Shown: piece by piece, positions 1 through 8,264 of the stretch
How the letters are laid out: each line of letters opens with the position of its first letter
Position numbering within the stretch: the stretch's first letter is position 1
Origin: CAVVTR01 sp963751245
Lineage (GTDB): Bacteria > Acidobacteriota > Thermoanaerobaculia > Thermoanaerobaculales > Thermoanaerobaculaceae
Length of the DNA stretch: 64,000 nucleotides
Assembly: GCA_963751245.1 (NCBI GenBank)
Contig: CAVVTR010000006.1
Coordinates: 62,001 to 126,000 of the forward strand
Reading direction: 5' to 3'
The notes under the pieces: generated by a model
The model's database searches: none
What the model was told of the DNA's origin: nothing
What the model saw: the letters and a program-made list of their open reading frames with translations, nothing else
Program-made: the position numbers and the translations under genes

Positions 1-2012
1 TCGACCGGGAAGGCGCTCACCGGCAGGAGGTCGCCCTTGTTGGCCAGCATGACGGCGGTGACGCGCTTGACGAAGTCGGGAGCGGCCTCCGCCACGATCG
101 GCGGCATGGTGCGGGTGGCGGTCACGGCGGCCGGGACCTCGACCTCGAAGAGGTGGGCCAGGGTGTGGTCCACGGCGGCGAAGTTCTTCTTGACGACCTC
201 GTCGCCCTTCTTGCCGTAGGTCTTCTTGATGGCGTCCTTGATGCGCGCGATGGCGTCCTCGCGGGGCAGCACCCCGGAGATCGCGAAGAAGCACGTCTGC
301 ATGATGGTGTTGATCCGCACCCCCATGCCGCTGTCGCCTCGCCACCTTGTAGGCGTCGATGACGTAGAACTTGAGCTTCTTGGCGAGAATCGCCTCCTGC
401 ACCTCGCGCGGCAGCTGGTCCCAGATCTCGTCGGGACCGAACGGCGAGTTGAGAAGGAAGACGGCGCCGGGCTTGGCGTAGGCGAGGACGTCGTACTTGT
501 CGAGGAAGACAACTGGTGGCACGCAACGAAGCTGCGCGCGGTCGACCAGGTAGGCGGAGCGGATGGGACGGGGCCCGAAGCGCAGGTGCGAGATGGTGAT
601 CGCCCCGGCCTTCTTGGAGTCGTAGACGAAGTAGCCCTGAGCGAAGTTGTCGGTCTCCTCGCCGATGATCTTGATGGAGTTCTTGTTGGCGCCGACGGTG
701 CCGTCGGAGCCGAGGCCGAAGAAGACGGCGCGCTTGACCTCGTCGGGCTCGATGTCGAAGTCGGCGTCCACGGGAAGCGAGGTGTGGGTCACGTCGTCGA
801 CGATGCCGACGGTGAAGTGGTTCTGGGGCGCGTCGGCGGAGAGCTCGTCGCAGCACCGCCTTGACCATGGCCGGGGTGAACTCCTTGGAGGAGAGGCCGT
901 AGCGGCCGCCGATCACGCGGGGCTCGCGGGCGAACGGGGAGGTGCCGGCGGCCCGGGCCTCCTGCAGTGCGGTCACGACGTCCATGTAGAGGGGCTCGCC
1001 GATGGAGCCGGGCTCCTTGGTGCGGTCGAGGACGGCAATGGCGCGGGCGGTGGCGGGGATGGCCGAGAGGAAGTCCGCGATGGAGAAGGGGCGGTAGAGG
1101 CGGACCTTGAGGAGGCCGACGCGCTCGCCGCGGCCGACGAGGTGCTCGACGGTCTCGTGGGCGGTCTCGGCGCCGGAGCCCATCAGCACGACGACGCGCT
1201 CCGCCTCGGGGTGGCCGACGTAGTCGAAGAGGTGGTAGGCGCGGCCGGTGACGGCGGCGAAACGGTCCATCGCCTTCTGCACCATCTCGGGGCAGGCGAG
1301 GTAGTAGGGGTTGCACGCCTCGCGAGCCTGGAAGAACGCGTCGGGGTTCTGCGCGGTGCCCCGGAGCACGGGGCGGTCGGGGGTGAGGGCCCGGCGCCGG
1401 TGCGCCGCGACGAGCTCGTCGTCGATCATGTGGCGCAGGTCGTCGTCGGTGAGCTCCTCGATCTTGGCGACCTCGTGGGAGGTGCGGAACCCGTCGAAGA
1501 AGTGCAGCAACGGCACGCGCGACTCGAGGGTGGCGGCCTGTGCCGATGCAGGCGAAGTCGTGGGCCTCCTGGACCGAGTTGGAGGCGAGCATGGCGAAGC
1601 CGGTCTGGCGGCAGGCCATGACGTCGGAGTGGTCGCCGAAGATCGACAGGGCGTGGGTCGCCACCGTGCGCGCAGACACGTGCATGCAGTAGGAGGTGAG
1701 CTCCCCGGCGATCTTGTACATGTTGGGGATCATGAGGAGCAGCCCCTGGGACGCGGTGAACGTGGTGGTCAGTGCGCCGGCCTGCAGCGCGCCGTGGACC
1801 GCCCCGGAGGCGCCTCCCTCGGACTGCATCTCGGCGACCTGGGGGATGGTGCCCCAGATGTTCTTCTTCCCTTGCGCCGACCACTCGTCGGAGAACTCGC
1901 CCATGGGCGAGGAGGGAGTGATGGGATAGATGGCAATCACCTCGTTGGTGCGGTGGGCCACCGAGGCGGCGGCCTCGTTCCCGTCCAAGGTGAGCTTGCG
2001 TCGTTCAGGCAT
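1..2012 (-). CDS. nifJ: Pyruvate:ferredoxin (flavodoxin) oxidoreductase, NifJ type; 3' end outside window, frame broken by indels
   Basis: Oxidative decarboxylation of pyruvate to acetyl-CoA with ferredoxin or flavodoxin as acceptor; cytoplasmic TPP/Fe-S enzyme. The start MPERRKLTLDGNEA (2012) follows a strong AAGGAGG (2019-2025). The protein reads through the POR N-terminal domain (AIYPITPSSPMGEFSDEW), domain II and the gamma domain, reaching about residue 670 of the usual ~1190; the EKR, ferredoxin and TPP parts lie beyond the edge. The conserved protein is spread over three frames. I infer one extra base near 1545 (AQAATLESRVP lies in the next frame), near 850, near 531 and near 337, and one missing base near 511; the 531/511 pair locally scrambles FVACHQF. 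Five indels in 2 kb are far more than in any other gene here, so this is either a decaying gene in an aerobe or a poor-quality stretch. The product family is certain; functionality is not. Confidence 0.85.
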
Positions 2013-2104
2013 GCTGTTCCTCCTTAACTCCTGCTGCGCATGTCCCGCTGGGTGGGATGCGCCCCCGGGGGGGGGAGACTTGAGAAGCGGTTCCAGGCTC
2101 AAAC

Positions 2105-2118
2105 GTGAACCGTTTCAC
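2105..2118. promoter_or_regulatory. Operator-like palindrome GTGAACCGTTTCAC at the predicted start site of the NifJ-type gene
   Basis: Twelve of 14 positions are symmetric around a central CG, in the style of LacI-family operators. It lies at about +1 to +14 of the predicted transcript, where a bound repressor would block initiation. No regulator gene is nearby. The rest of 2160-2412 holds nothing else I can support. Confidence 0.35.
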
Positions 2119-2125
2119 AACGCGC

Positions 2126-2154
2126 AGTCTATGCCGCCGGGCGGGTTTTGACAA
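2126..2154 (-). promoter_or_regulatory. Promoter of the NifJ-type gene
   Basis: On the minus strand there is TTGTCA (2149-2154), a 17 bp spacer and TAGACT (2126-2131). The start site would fall near 2119, giving a leader of about 105 nt with a strong Shine-Dalgarno. Sequence-based prediction only. Confidence 0.5.
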
Positions 2155-2412
2155 GGCCGCAAGGTTGGTCCGTCCGACCGGATCTGGACCGCCCCGCGGC
2201 GGAGGGTAACACGCCGGAGCCGGGTGCCGGAATGGCCTGACGGATGCCACGGTGACCGGCCCCAGCGCAGGAATGGCCGGGGCAGTGGAAGGTGCGGGGC
2301 GGGCAGGGCGCGTCCTGGCAGTGGGTCCGGGAGACGGTCAGGTGGCCCGGGATATGCAAGAGATTGAGACCGCGACACTGCAGACGCGGTGTCCGGAGAG
2401 GAGACGAGCGAC

Positions 2413-2778
2413 ATGCGTAAGAGTCTGGCTGCTGCCTTGGGCGTTGCGGTGATGGTGGTGGTGTCGGGGGCGGCGGTGGCGAGCCCCATGAACAGCAAGA
2501 AGATGGACCACAGGGCCTGGGGTACGGTGACCAAGGTGGACGCGCAGGCGATGACGTTCACCATCGAGACGCCGAAGATGAAGAAGGCGGATCAGTTCGC
2601 GGTCAACGCGTCGACGAGGTTCGTCGAGTCCGGCAGGACGGCGACGTTCGCGGCGCTCAAGGACGGCGAGCACGTCAGGGTGCGCTACGTCGTCGAGAAC
2701 GGCAAGGACGTGGCGTCCGCGGTGCGCGTCATGCCCGCCAGGGCCGCGAAGGCGATGAAGGGCAACAAGAAGCGGTAG
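2413..2778 (+). CDS. Small secreted protein, OB-fold-like (DUF5666/CusF style), function unknown
   Basis: A 121-residue protein. It begins MRKSLAAALGVAVMVV and has a clear signal peptide ending near AVASP, so it should be periplasmic. The mature part has the pattern GTVTKVDAQAMTFTIET ... DGEHVRVRYVVENGKDVASAVRV, typical of small beta-barrels of the DUF5666/CusF kind, followed by a very basic tail (KAMKGNKKR). I chose the ATG at 2413 because a GGAGAGGAG ribosome site sits just upstream and the signal peptide starts there; an in-frame GTG at 2389 is less likely. It stands alone, followed by a strong terminator. Metal binding is only a possibility: there is no Met/His cluster to support it. Confidence 0.75.
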   Translation: MRKSLAAALGVAVMVVVSGAAVASPMNSKKMDHRAWGTVTKVDAQAMTFTIETPKMKKADQFAVNASTRFVESGRTATFAALKDGEHVRVRYVVENGKDVASAVRVMPARAAKAMKGNKKR

Positions 2779-2828
2779 GAGGCCCGGGCGGCGGCCCACC
2801 GGTGCCGCTGCCCGACGACCGGACGCAC

Positions 2829-2855
2829 GGGGCGGAACCACGGTTCCGCCCCTTT
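2829..2855 (+). terminator. Rho-independent terminator after the small secreted protein gene
   Basis: A perfect 10 bp stem (GGGGCGGAAC / GTTCCGCCCC, 2829-2838 and 2843-2852) with a 4 nt loop is followed by TTT. It lies 50 bp after the stop codon. Confidence 0.75.
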
Positions 2856-2884
2856 GTCGCCGGCGGGAGACCGGGAGGGTTGGT

Positions 2885-2960
2885 GGCGGCCCTGGGGGGA
2901 GTCGAACCCCCGCTGCCGGCTTGAAAGACCGGTGTCCTAACCGTTAGACGACAGGGCCGC
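2885..2960 (-). tRNA. tRNA-Glu (anticodon UUC)
   Basis: On the minus strand there is a full cloverleaf: acceptor GCGGCCC/GGGCCGC, anticodon stem CCGGT/GCCGG around loop CTTTCAA, and T arm GGGGGTTCGACTCCCCC. The anticodon TTC reads Glu codons. A CCA end is not clearly encoded. Confidence 0.93.
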
Positions 2961-3023
2961 GAGCCGCGGGGCCGGATTCTAGCACGCGACGTCCCCGGTG
3001 GGCGGCGCAGGGATGGCGGATGG

Positions 3024-3096
3024 TGGGCCGTGAGGGTCTCGAACCCCCGACCATCGGGTTAAAAGCCCGCTGCTCTACCAACTGAGCTAACGGCCC
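3024..3096 (-). tRNA. tRNA-Lys (anticodon UUU)
   Basis: On the minus strand: acceptor GGGCCGT/ACGGCCC, D arm GCTCAGTTGGTAGAGC, anticodon loop CTTTTAA and T loop TTCGAGA, with discriminator A. It lies 63 bp upstream of tRNA-Glu in the same direction, so the two are probably cotranscribed. Confidence 0.95.
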
Positions 3097-3154
3097 GCGG
3101 GCCAAGCGTACCGAACCGCCGGGAGCCCCGTCAACAAGGGTGCGCCGCGGGCCT

Positions 3155-4177
3155 TCAGGGAGTGCCGGGCCGGATCACTGCCTTGAGGATCTCGTGGCGC
3201 TGCATGGCGCGGAGGGCCTCCTCGAGCCGAGCGAGGGGAAGCTCCACACCCAGCAGGTGGTGCAGCGCGAGGGTCCCGGAAGCCAGCGCCTCCAGGGCGG
3301 AGCGGACGGTGGCCGGCCGGTGGTGGTAGACGCCCTTGACCGTGATCTCGCAGTAGTGGAGCCGCTGGGCGTCGAGGGGCACGACGGTGCCGGAGGGGCA
3401 TCCGCCGAACAGGACGACGGTGCCCCCGGGGCGGACCGACGCGAGGGCGGCTTCCCAGGCGCTCCGCGCCCCGGTGGCCTCGACGACGAGCCCGGCGGGC
3501 GGCAGGGGGGTGGTGCCGGCGGGCACCGTCTCCGCGGCTCCCAGGAGCCGGCCCACGTCCAGCCGCGAGCGGTCCAGGTCCGACAAGGTGACGTGGTGCC
3601 CGGCGGCGGCGAGGACGGCGGTGAACAGAAGCCCGATGGGCCCGGCGCCGAGGAGCAGAACGTCCCCGGGGGTGGAGAGGCCGCAGGCCTCCACGCCGTG
3701 GAGAACGCAGGCGAGAGGCTCGGTGAGCGCTGCCAGACCGAAGTCGATGCCCGGCGGGCACGGGTAGGTGCTGCGCCGGACGAACCGCTCGGGGACGAGC
3801 ACGGTCTCGGCGAACGCGCCGTTGAGGTAGCGGAGGTCGGCGCACAGGTTCTCCCGCCCCGCCATGCACGCATCACACACACCGCACGAGGCGGAGTTGA
3901 CGACCACGATCCGGTCGCCCGCGGCGACGCCGCGGACACCGGAGCCCACAGCCTCGGCGGTGCCCGCCATCTCGTGGCCGAAGGGGCAGGGCGCGCGGAG
4001 CATGCGGGCGTGCCCTCCCGCGAGGAAGACCTTGAGGTCGGTGCCGCAGGTGGTGGCGGCCCCGATGCGCAGGAGGACCTCGCCGGGACCAGGCTCCGGG
4101 ACGGGCTCCTCGCGGAGCTCGATGCGCTCCGGGCCGAGGAGGTAGGCGACCTGCTGGGTGCGGTGCCGGTCGCTCAC
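3155..4177 (-). CDS. Zinc-dependent medium-chain alcohol/polyol dehydrogenase (MDR family), copy 2 of a tandem pair
   Basis: 340 residues, a full-length MDR enzyme. Seen in sequence: catalytic zinc region CGTD (~residue 45) and GHE; the structural-zinc loop with four cysteines, CGVCDACMAGRENLC; and a Rossmann nucleotide-binding motif LLLGAGPIGLL. It resembles threonine/sorbitol dehydrogenases more than ethanol dehydrogenases. The substrate cannot be named. Its ATG overlaps the stop of the preceding dehydrogenase gene (ATGA, 4174-4177), so the two are translationally coupled. Both lie behind purA on the same strand. Confidence 0.85.
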   Translation of the reverse strand: MSDRHRTQQVAYLLGPERIELREEPVPEPGPGEVLLRIGAATTCGTDLKVFLAGGHARMLRAPCPFGHEMAGTAEAVGSGVRGVAAGDRIVVVNSASCGVCDACMAGRENLCADLRYLNGAFAETVLVPERFVRRSTYPCPPGIDFGLAALTEPLACVLHGVEACGLSTPGDVLLLGAGPIGLLFTAVLAAAGHHVTLSDLDRSRLDVGRLLGAAETVPAGTTPLPPAGLVVEATGARSAWEAALASVRPGGTVVLFGGCPSGTVVPLDAQRLHYCEITVKGVYHHRPATVRSALEALASGTLALHHLLGVELPLARLEEALRAMQRHEILKAVIRPGTP

Positions 4178-5262
4178 CGCCGCTCCGGTTCGAGCAGGAT
4201 CTTCAGGGCCTCGCGGCGGCGGGCGAGGGCGACGGCCTCGCCGATGCGGCCGAAGGGGAGGCGGTGGGTGACGAGGGGACGGGGGTCGAGCCGGCCGGAG
4301 GCGAGGAGCGAGAACGCCTCACGCTGCTCGTCGAGTCCGCCGGAGTACGTACCGAGGACGTGCTGCTCCTTCTTGAAGAAGGGGTTGATCTCGAACCCGG
4401 CGCCCTCACCGGGTCGCCCGTGGGCGAAGAGGACGGCGGTGCCGCCGGGCCTCAGCAGGGCGAGGCCGTCGGAGAGGACACCGGCGCCTCCGACGGTGTC
4501 GAAGACCGCATCCGACCCCACTCCGGAGGTGAGCTCACGGACCGCGGCGTCGAGCTCGCCGCCGGGAAGGCAGGCGGCCGCCGCACCGAGCGACACCGCG
4601 GCCCGACGGCGGTCGTCCATGGGGTCCGAGACAACGACGGCGAGGCCGGGACGAGTGGCCAGCAGCAGGAGCAGGTGCAGCAGCCCCATGGCCCCCGCGC
4701 CCGTGACCACGGCACAGCCGCCCCGGTCCGGCAGGCCGCTGCGGCGGACGCCGCGCAGGACGCAGGCCGCCGGCTCCATGAACACGGCGGCCTCGTCGGC
4801 GAGGCCGTCCGGGATGCGGCGGGCCGCCAGGCGCACCGCCCGCTCCCGGATCAGCACGTACTCGGCGAAGCCCCCGGGCTCCATGAGGTTTTCCCGGAAG
4901 GTGGCGCACTGGGTGTCCGCGCCGCGCAGGCAGAGGGCGCAGGTGCCACAGGCCACGTGGTGGGGCACCACGATGCGGTCGCCGAGGGAGAACGCGGCGA
5001 CGCCCCGGCCCACCATGGCCACCGTGCCGACCAGCTCGTGGCCGAGCACCGTCCCGGGTGCGAGGGCGTCGCCGGCGAGCTTGAACAGGTCGGTGCCGCA
5101 GAGCCCGCACCAGCGGGTGGCGAGGAGGATCTCCCCCTCACCCGGGACCGGGATCGGGCGGTGCGCCAGGACCGTGACGTCGCCCGGGGCGCACTCGACG
5201 ACCTGCATGGAGCCCCCGGGGGGCGGCCCGGCGACGCCGCTGGAGCTGGAAGGCGCAGACAC
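4174..5262 (-). CDS. Zinc-dependent medium-chain alcohol/polyol dehydrogenase (MDR family), copy 1 of a tandem pair
   Basis: 362 residues from a GTG at 5262; an ATG at 5208 (MQVVECAPGDVTV) would remove 18 low-complexity residues and is a realistic alternative. It has the catalytic CGLCGTD, GHELVG, a structural-zinc loop CGTCALCLRGADTQC and the cofactor motif VVTGAGAMGLL. The two dehydrogenases are clearly divergent, so this is not a recent duplication; two steps of one oxidation or epimerisation pathway is a reasonable guess. It starts 9 bp after purA, but no purine-pathway role is known for this family. Confidence 0.83.
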   Translation of the reverse strand: MSAPSSSSGVAGPPPGGSMQVVECAPGDVTVLAHRPIPVPGEGEILLATRWCGLCGTDLFKLAGDALAPGTVLGHELVGTVAMVGRGVAAFSLGDRIVVPHHVACGTCALCLRGADTQCATFRENLMEPGGFAEYVLIRERAVRLAARRIPDGLADEAAVFMEPAACVLRGVRRSGLPDRGGCAVVTGAGAMGLLHLLLLLATRPGLAVVVSDPMDDRRRAAVSLGAAAACLPGGELDAAVRELTSGVGSDAVFDTVGGAGVLSDGLALLRPGGTAVLFAHGRPGEGAGFEINPFFKKEQHVLGTYSGGLDEQREAFSLLASGRLDPRPLVTHRLPFGRIGEAVALARRREALKILLEPERR

Positions 5263-5271
5263 CGGCCCGCC

Positions 5272-6591
5272 CTACAGCGGCAGCCCCGCCGGCAGCCAGT
5301 CGTCGAAAGGCCCGACGCGACGGAGGATGGTCTCCTCGCGCCGGGGCCCGGTGGATGCGAGCACCACCGGGGCGTGGAGCAGGTCCTCGAGGTGATGGAG
5401 GTAGGACCGCGCCCGCCCGGGCAGGGCCTCGTAGTCCGTGATCCCGCGGGTGTCCGCCCGCCAGCCCGGCAGCGTCTCGTAGACGGGCTGCATGCGGGCG
5501 ATGTCCTCCACGTCGTCGGGGTAGTGCTCGAGACGCCGCCCGTCCAGGGTGAACGCCACCGCGACCCGGATCTCGTCGAGCTCGTCGAGCACGTCGAGCT
5601 TGGTGAGCGCCACGGCGTCGACGCCGTTCCAGCGGACCGCCGAGCGCGAGGCGACGGCGTCGAACCACCCGGTCCTCCGCGGCCGCCCCGTGGTGGTGCC
5701 GAACTCGTTACCCCGGCTGCGCAGGTGCTCCCCGGTGGCCTCGGTGAGCTCGGTGGGGAAGGGGCCGCCGCCGACGCGGGTGGTGTACGCCTTCATGACG
5801 GCCAGGACGCCGTCGATGACGCGGGGCGGCAGGCCGCACGCGGGCGCTGCGTAGCCGGCCAGGCAGCCCGAGGAGGTGACGAAGGGGTAGGTCCCGCGAT
5901 CGACGTCGAGCAGCGTGCCCTGGGCGCCCTCGAAGAGGATGGCCTCGCCGGCCTCCGTCGCGTCGGACAGCGCGCGGGAGACGTCGCCGACCATGGGGGC
6001 GAGCTCGAGGAGGGCGCGGACGGTCTCCTCCTCTTCGCCGGCGGCGGGGGCCGCGGCGGAGCGATCGTGATGGGCCGCGAGGAGGGCGAGCTCGGCGCTG
6101 GCCGCCGCCACCGCGGCACGGAGGCGGGGTTCGTTGCGGGCGAGCCCCATGCGCACGCCGGTGCGTGCCGCGCGGGTCTCGTAGGTGGGGCCGATACCCC
6201 GGCCGGTGGTGCCGATGCGGCCGGCGCCGCGGGCGCACTCGCGGGCGGCGTCGAGCGCCCGGTGGCCGGGCAGGACCACGTGTGCCAGGGGAGAGATGCG
6301 CAGGCGGGCGCGGACGTCCACCCCCGCCTGCTCCAGGGCCCGGATCTCCCCGAGGAGGCCCACCGGGTCGATGACGACGCCGGAGGCGATGAGGCAGCGG
6401 CAGGAGTCGTGGAGCACGCCGGAGGGCACCAGGTGGAGCGCGAAGTGCCGCTCCCCGAAGCGGACGGTGTGGCCCGCGTTGTTGCCGCCGTTGAACCTCA
6501 CGACGTGCTTGAAACCGGGGCACAGCAGGTCCACGACCTTGCCCTTGCCCTCGTCCCCCCACTGTCCGCCGATCACGACGACGTTTGCCAT
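5272..6591 (-). CDS. purA: Adenylosuccinate synthetase
   Basis: GTP-dependent condensation of IMP and aspartate to adenylosuccinate, the first committed step to AMP; cytosolic. The protein is 439 residues, slightly longer than the usual ~430. Diagnostic motifs: the P-loop GQWGDEGKGK at residues 8-17, NGGNNAGHTV, the IMP-binding GTTGRGIGP, and GAQGTLLDVDRGTYPFVTSS. There is a small insertion rich in Ala/Glu (~residues 170-190). The ATG at 6591 has AAGGAG (6597-6602) at good spacing. The two MDR genes follow on the same strand within 10 bp. Confidence 0.96.
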   Translation of the reverse strand: MANVVVIGGQWGDEGKGKVVDLLCPGFKHVVRFNGGNNAGHTVRFGERHFALHLVPSGVLHDSCRCLIASGVVIDPVGLLGEIRALEQAGVDVRARLRISPLAHVVLPGHRALDAARECARGAGRIGTTGRGIGPTYETRAARTGVRMGLARNEPRLRAAVAAASAELALLAAHHDRSAAAPAAGEEEETVRALLELAPMVGDVSRALSDATEAGEAILFEGAQGTLLDVDRGTYPFVTSSGCLAGYAAPACGLPPRVIDGVLAVMKAYTTRVGGGPFPTELTEATGEHLRSRGNEFGTTTGRPRRTGWFDAVASRSAVRWNGVDAVALTKLDVLDELDEIRVAVAFTLDGRRLEHYPDDVEDIARMQPVYETLPGWRADTRGITDYEALPGRARSYLHHLEDLLHAPVVLASTGPRREETILRRVGPFDDWLPAGLPL

Positions 6592-6628
6592 GGAAGCTCC
6601 TTGTGCGCAGACGGCACAAAACCGGTAA

Positions 6629-6657
6629 CGTATAACAGAATACAGCCTTCCGCTCAA
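6629..6657 (-). promoter_or_regulatory. Promoter of purA
   Basis: Minus strand TTGAGC (6652-6657) followed after 16-17 bp by TTATAC/TATACG (6629-6635). A 12 bp inverted repeat CCGCT-CA-AGCGG (6650-6661) covers the -35, in the intergenic region shared with divergent hutH, and could be a regulator site. Confidence 0.5.
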
Positions 6658-6702
6658 GCGGCGCGGGGTGCGGCGGTGGTATGCTCCCGCGGCGGAGGTG
6701 AC

Positions 6703-8208
6703 ATGGACCCTCTCCAGTTGGACGGCAGGACGCTCTCCCTGGAAGACATCGAGGCGGTGGCCCGTGGCGGGCGTCGCGCGGAGCTCGGCGCGGAGGCGCG
6801 GCAACGGGTGGCCGCGACGCGGGCCGGGATCGAGGCGCGCATCGAATCCGGGGAGGTGATCTACGGGGTCAACACCGGCTTCGGCCGCCTGGCCGACGTT
6901 CACATCGCCCCGGACCAGCTCGGCCGGCTGCAGCTCAACCTGCTGCGGTCCCACGCCTGCGGGGTGGGCGAACCGTATCCCGAGGACGTCGTGAGGGCCA
7001 TGCTGCTGCTGCGGGCCAACGTGCTCGCCGGCGGGTACGCCGGCGTGCGGCCCGTGGTGGTGGACCGCTTCCTCGGGATGCTCAACGCGGGCATCCACCC
7101 CGTCGTGCCGCGGCAGGGATCCGTGGGCGCGTCGGGCGACCTCGCGCCGCTGGCGCACCTGGCGCTCGTGGTGGTCGGCGAGGGCGAGGCGGTGCTGAGC
7201 GGCGAGCGGATGCCCGGTGCCGAGGCGCTCCGCCGCGCGGGCCTGCCGCCGCTGGAGCTCGCGCCCAAGGAAGGGCTCGCGCTCATCAACGGGACCCAGG
7301 TGATGACGGCGCAGGCCGCGCTGGCCCTGCGCGACGCCGAACGCCTGACCGCGGCGGCCGACGTGGTGGCTGCCATGTCGGTGGATGCGCTCCAGGGCAC
7401 GGACACTGCGTTCCTCCCGGCGATCCACGAGGCGAGGCCCCACCCCGGCCAGCTGGCGAGCGCGGCGAACCTGCTGGCGCTGATCCGGGGCTCCGCCATC
7501 CGGGCGGGCCACGCGGGGTGCTCGAGGGTGCAGGACGCCTACGCGCTGCGCTGCACGCCCCAGGTGCACGGGGCGGCGCGGGACGCCCTGCAGCACCTGC
7601 GCGGCAAGCTCGAGATCGAGGCCAACGCGGCCACCGACAACCCCATGGTGCTGCCGGACGGCTCCGTGGTCTCGGGGGGCAACTTCCACGGCGCCGGGGT
7701 GGCCGCGGCGTTCGACTACGCCGCCATCGCGCTGACGGCGCTGGCGTCCATCTCGGAGCGGCGCTCGGCACGGCTGGTCACGCCGGAGCAGTCGGGGCTC
7801 CCGGCGTTCCTCGTGGAGAACTCGGGACTGCACTCGGGCTTCATGATGGCCCACGTCACGGCGGCGGCCCTCGTCTCCGAGTGCAAGACCCTGGCGCACC
7901 CGGCCAGCGTCGACACCATTCCGACCTCGGCGGGGCGCGAGGACCACGTGTCCATGGGTACGTGGGGCGCCCGGAAGCTGGCGGCGGTGGTGAGCAATCT
8001 CGGGGTGGTGCTGGGGATCGAGGCCATGCTCGCGGCGCAGGGGATCGACCTGCTGCGTCCGGCGACGACGTCACCGGCCCTCGAGCGGGCCCACGCCGTC
8101 ATCCGCGCCCGGGTGCCGCGGCTCGACGGCGACCGGTACCTGCACCCGGACATCGTGGCCTGCTCTGAACTGGTCCGGGAGCTCGAGCCGGGCACCTTCC
8201 TCCGCTAG
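6703..8208 (+). CDS. hutH: Histidine ammonia-lyase
   Basis: Deaminates L-histidine to urocanate using the autocatalytic MIO cofactor. 501 residues, normal for the family. The Ala-Ser-Gly that forms MIO is in GSVGASGDLAPL (~residues 138-149). Family signatures present: LRSHACGVGEP, NGTQVMTAQAAL, ATDNPMV, and SAGREDHVSMG, which favours HAL over phenylalanine lyases or tyrosine aminomutases. The start ATG has GGAGGTG upstream. It stands alone: hutU, hutI and hutG are not in this window, so histidine breakdown must be completed elsewhere or urocanate used otherwise. It is transcribed divergently from purA. Confidence 0.92.
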   Translation: MDPLQLDGRTLSLEDIEAVARGGRRAELGAEARQRVAATRAGIEARIESGEVIYGVNTGFGRLADVHIAPDQLGRLQLNLLRSHACGVGEPYPEDVVRAMLLLRANVLAGGYAGVRPVVVDRFLGMLNAGIHPVVPRQGSVGASGDLAPLAHLALVVVGEGEAVLSGERMPGAEALRRAGLPPLELAPKEGLALINGTQVMTAQAALALRDAERLTAAADVVAAMSVDALQGTDTAFLPAIHEARPHPGQLASAANLLALIRGSAIRAGHAGCSRVQDAYALRCTPQVHGAARDALQHLRGKLEIEANAATDNPMVLPDGSVVSGGNFHGAGVAAAFDYAAIALTALASISERRSARLVTPEQSGLPAFLVENSGLHSGFMMAHVTAAALVSECKTLAHPASVDTIPTSAGREDHVSMGTWGARKLAAVVSNLGVVLGIEAMLAAQGIDLLRPATTSPALERAHAVIRARVPRLDGDRYLHPDIVACSELVRELEPGTFLR

Positions 8209-8264
8209 GGTGGAACTTCGTCGAGGGATCTGGAGGTTGCTATGGTAAGGCCCGGGGAGGCGCG

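Noticed and set aside
4264..6628. Long plus-strand frame opposite purA and the dehydrogenases, running into hutH
   Set aside because: Gly/Glu/Arg-rich shadow of purA; only its last part (hutH from 6703) is real.
6703..8208. hutH as phenylalanine ammonia-lyase or tyrosine aminomutase (MIO enzyme of a natural-product cluster)
   Set aside because: SAGREDHVSMG and LRSHACGVGEP match histidine ammonia-lyase, and no biosynthetic cluster genes are present.
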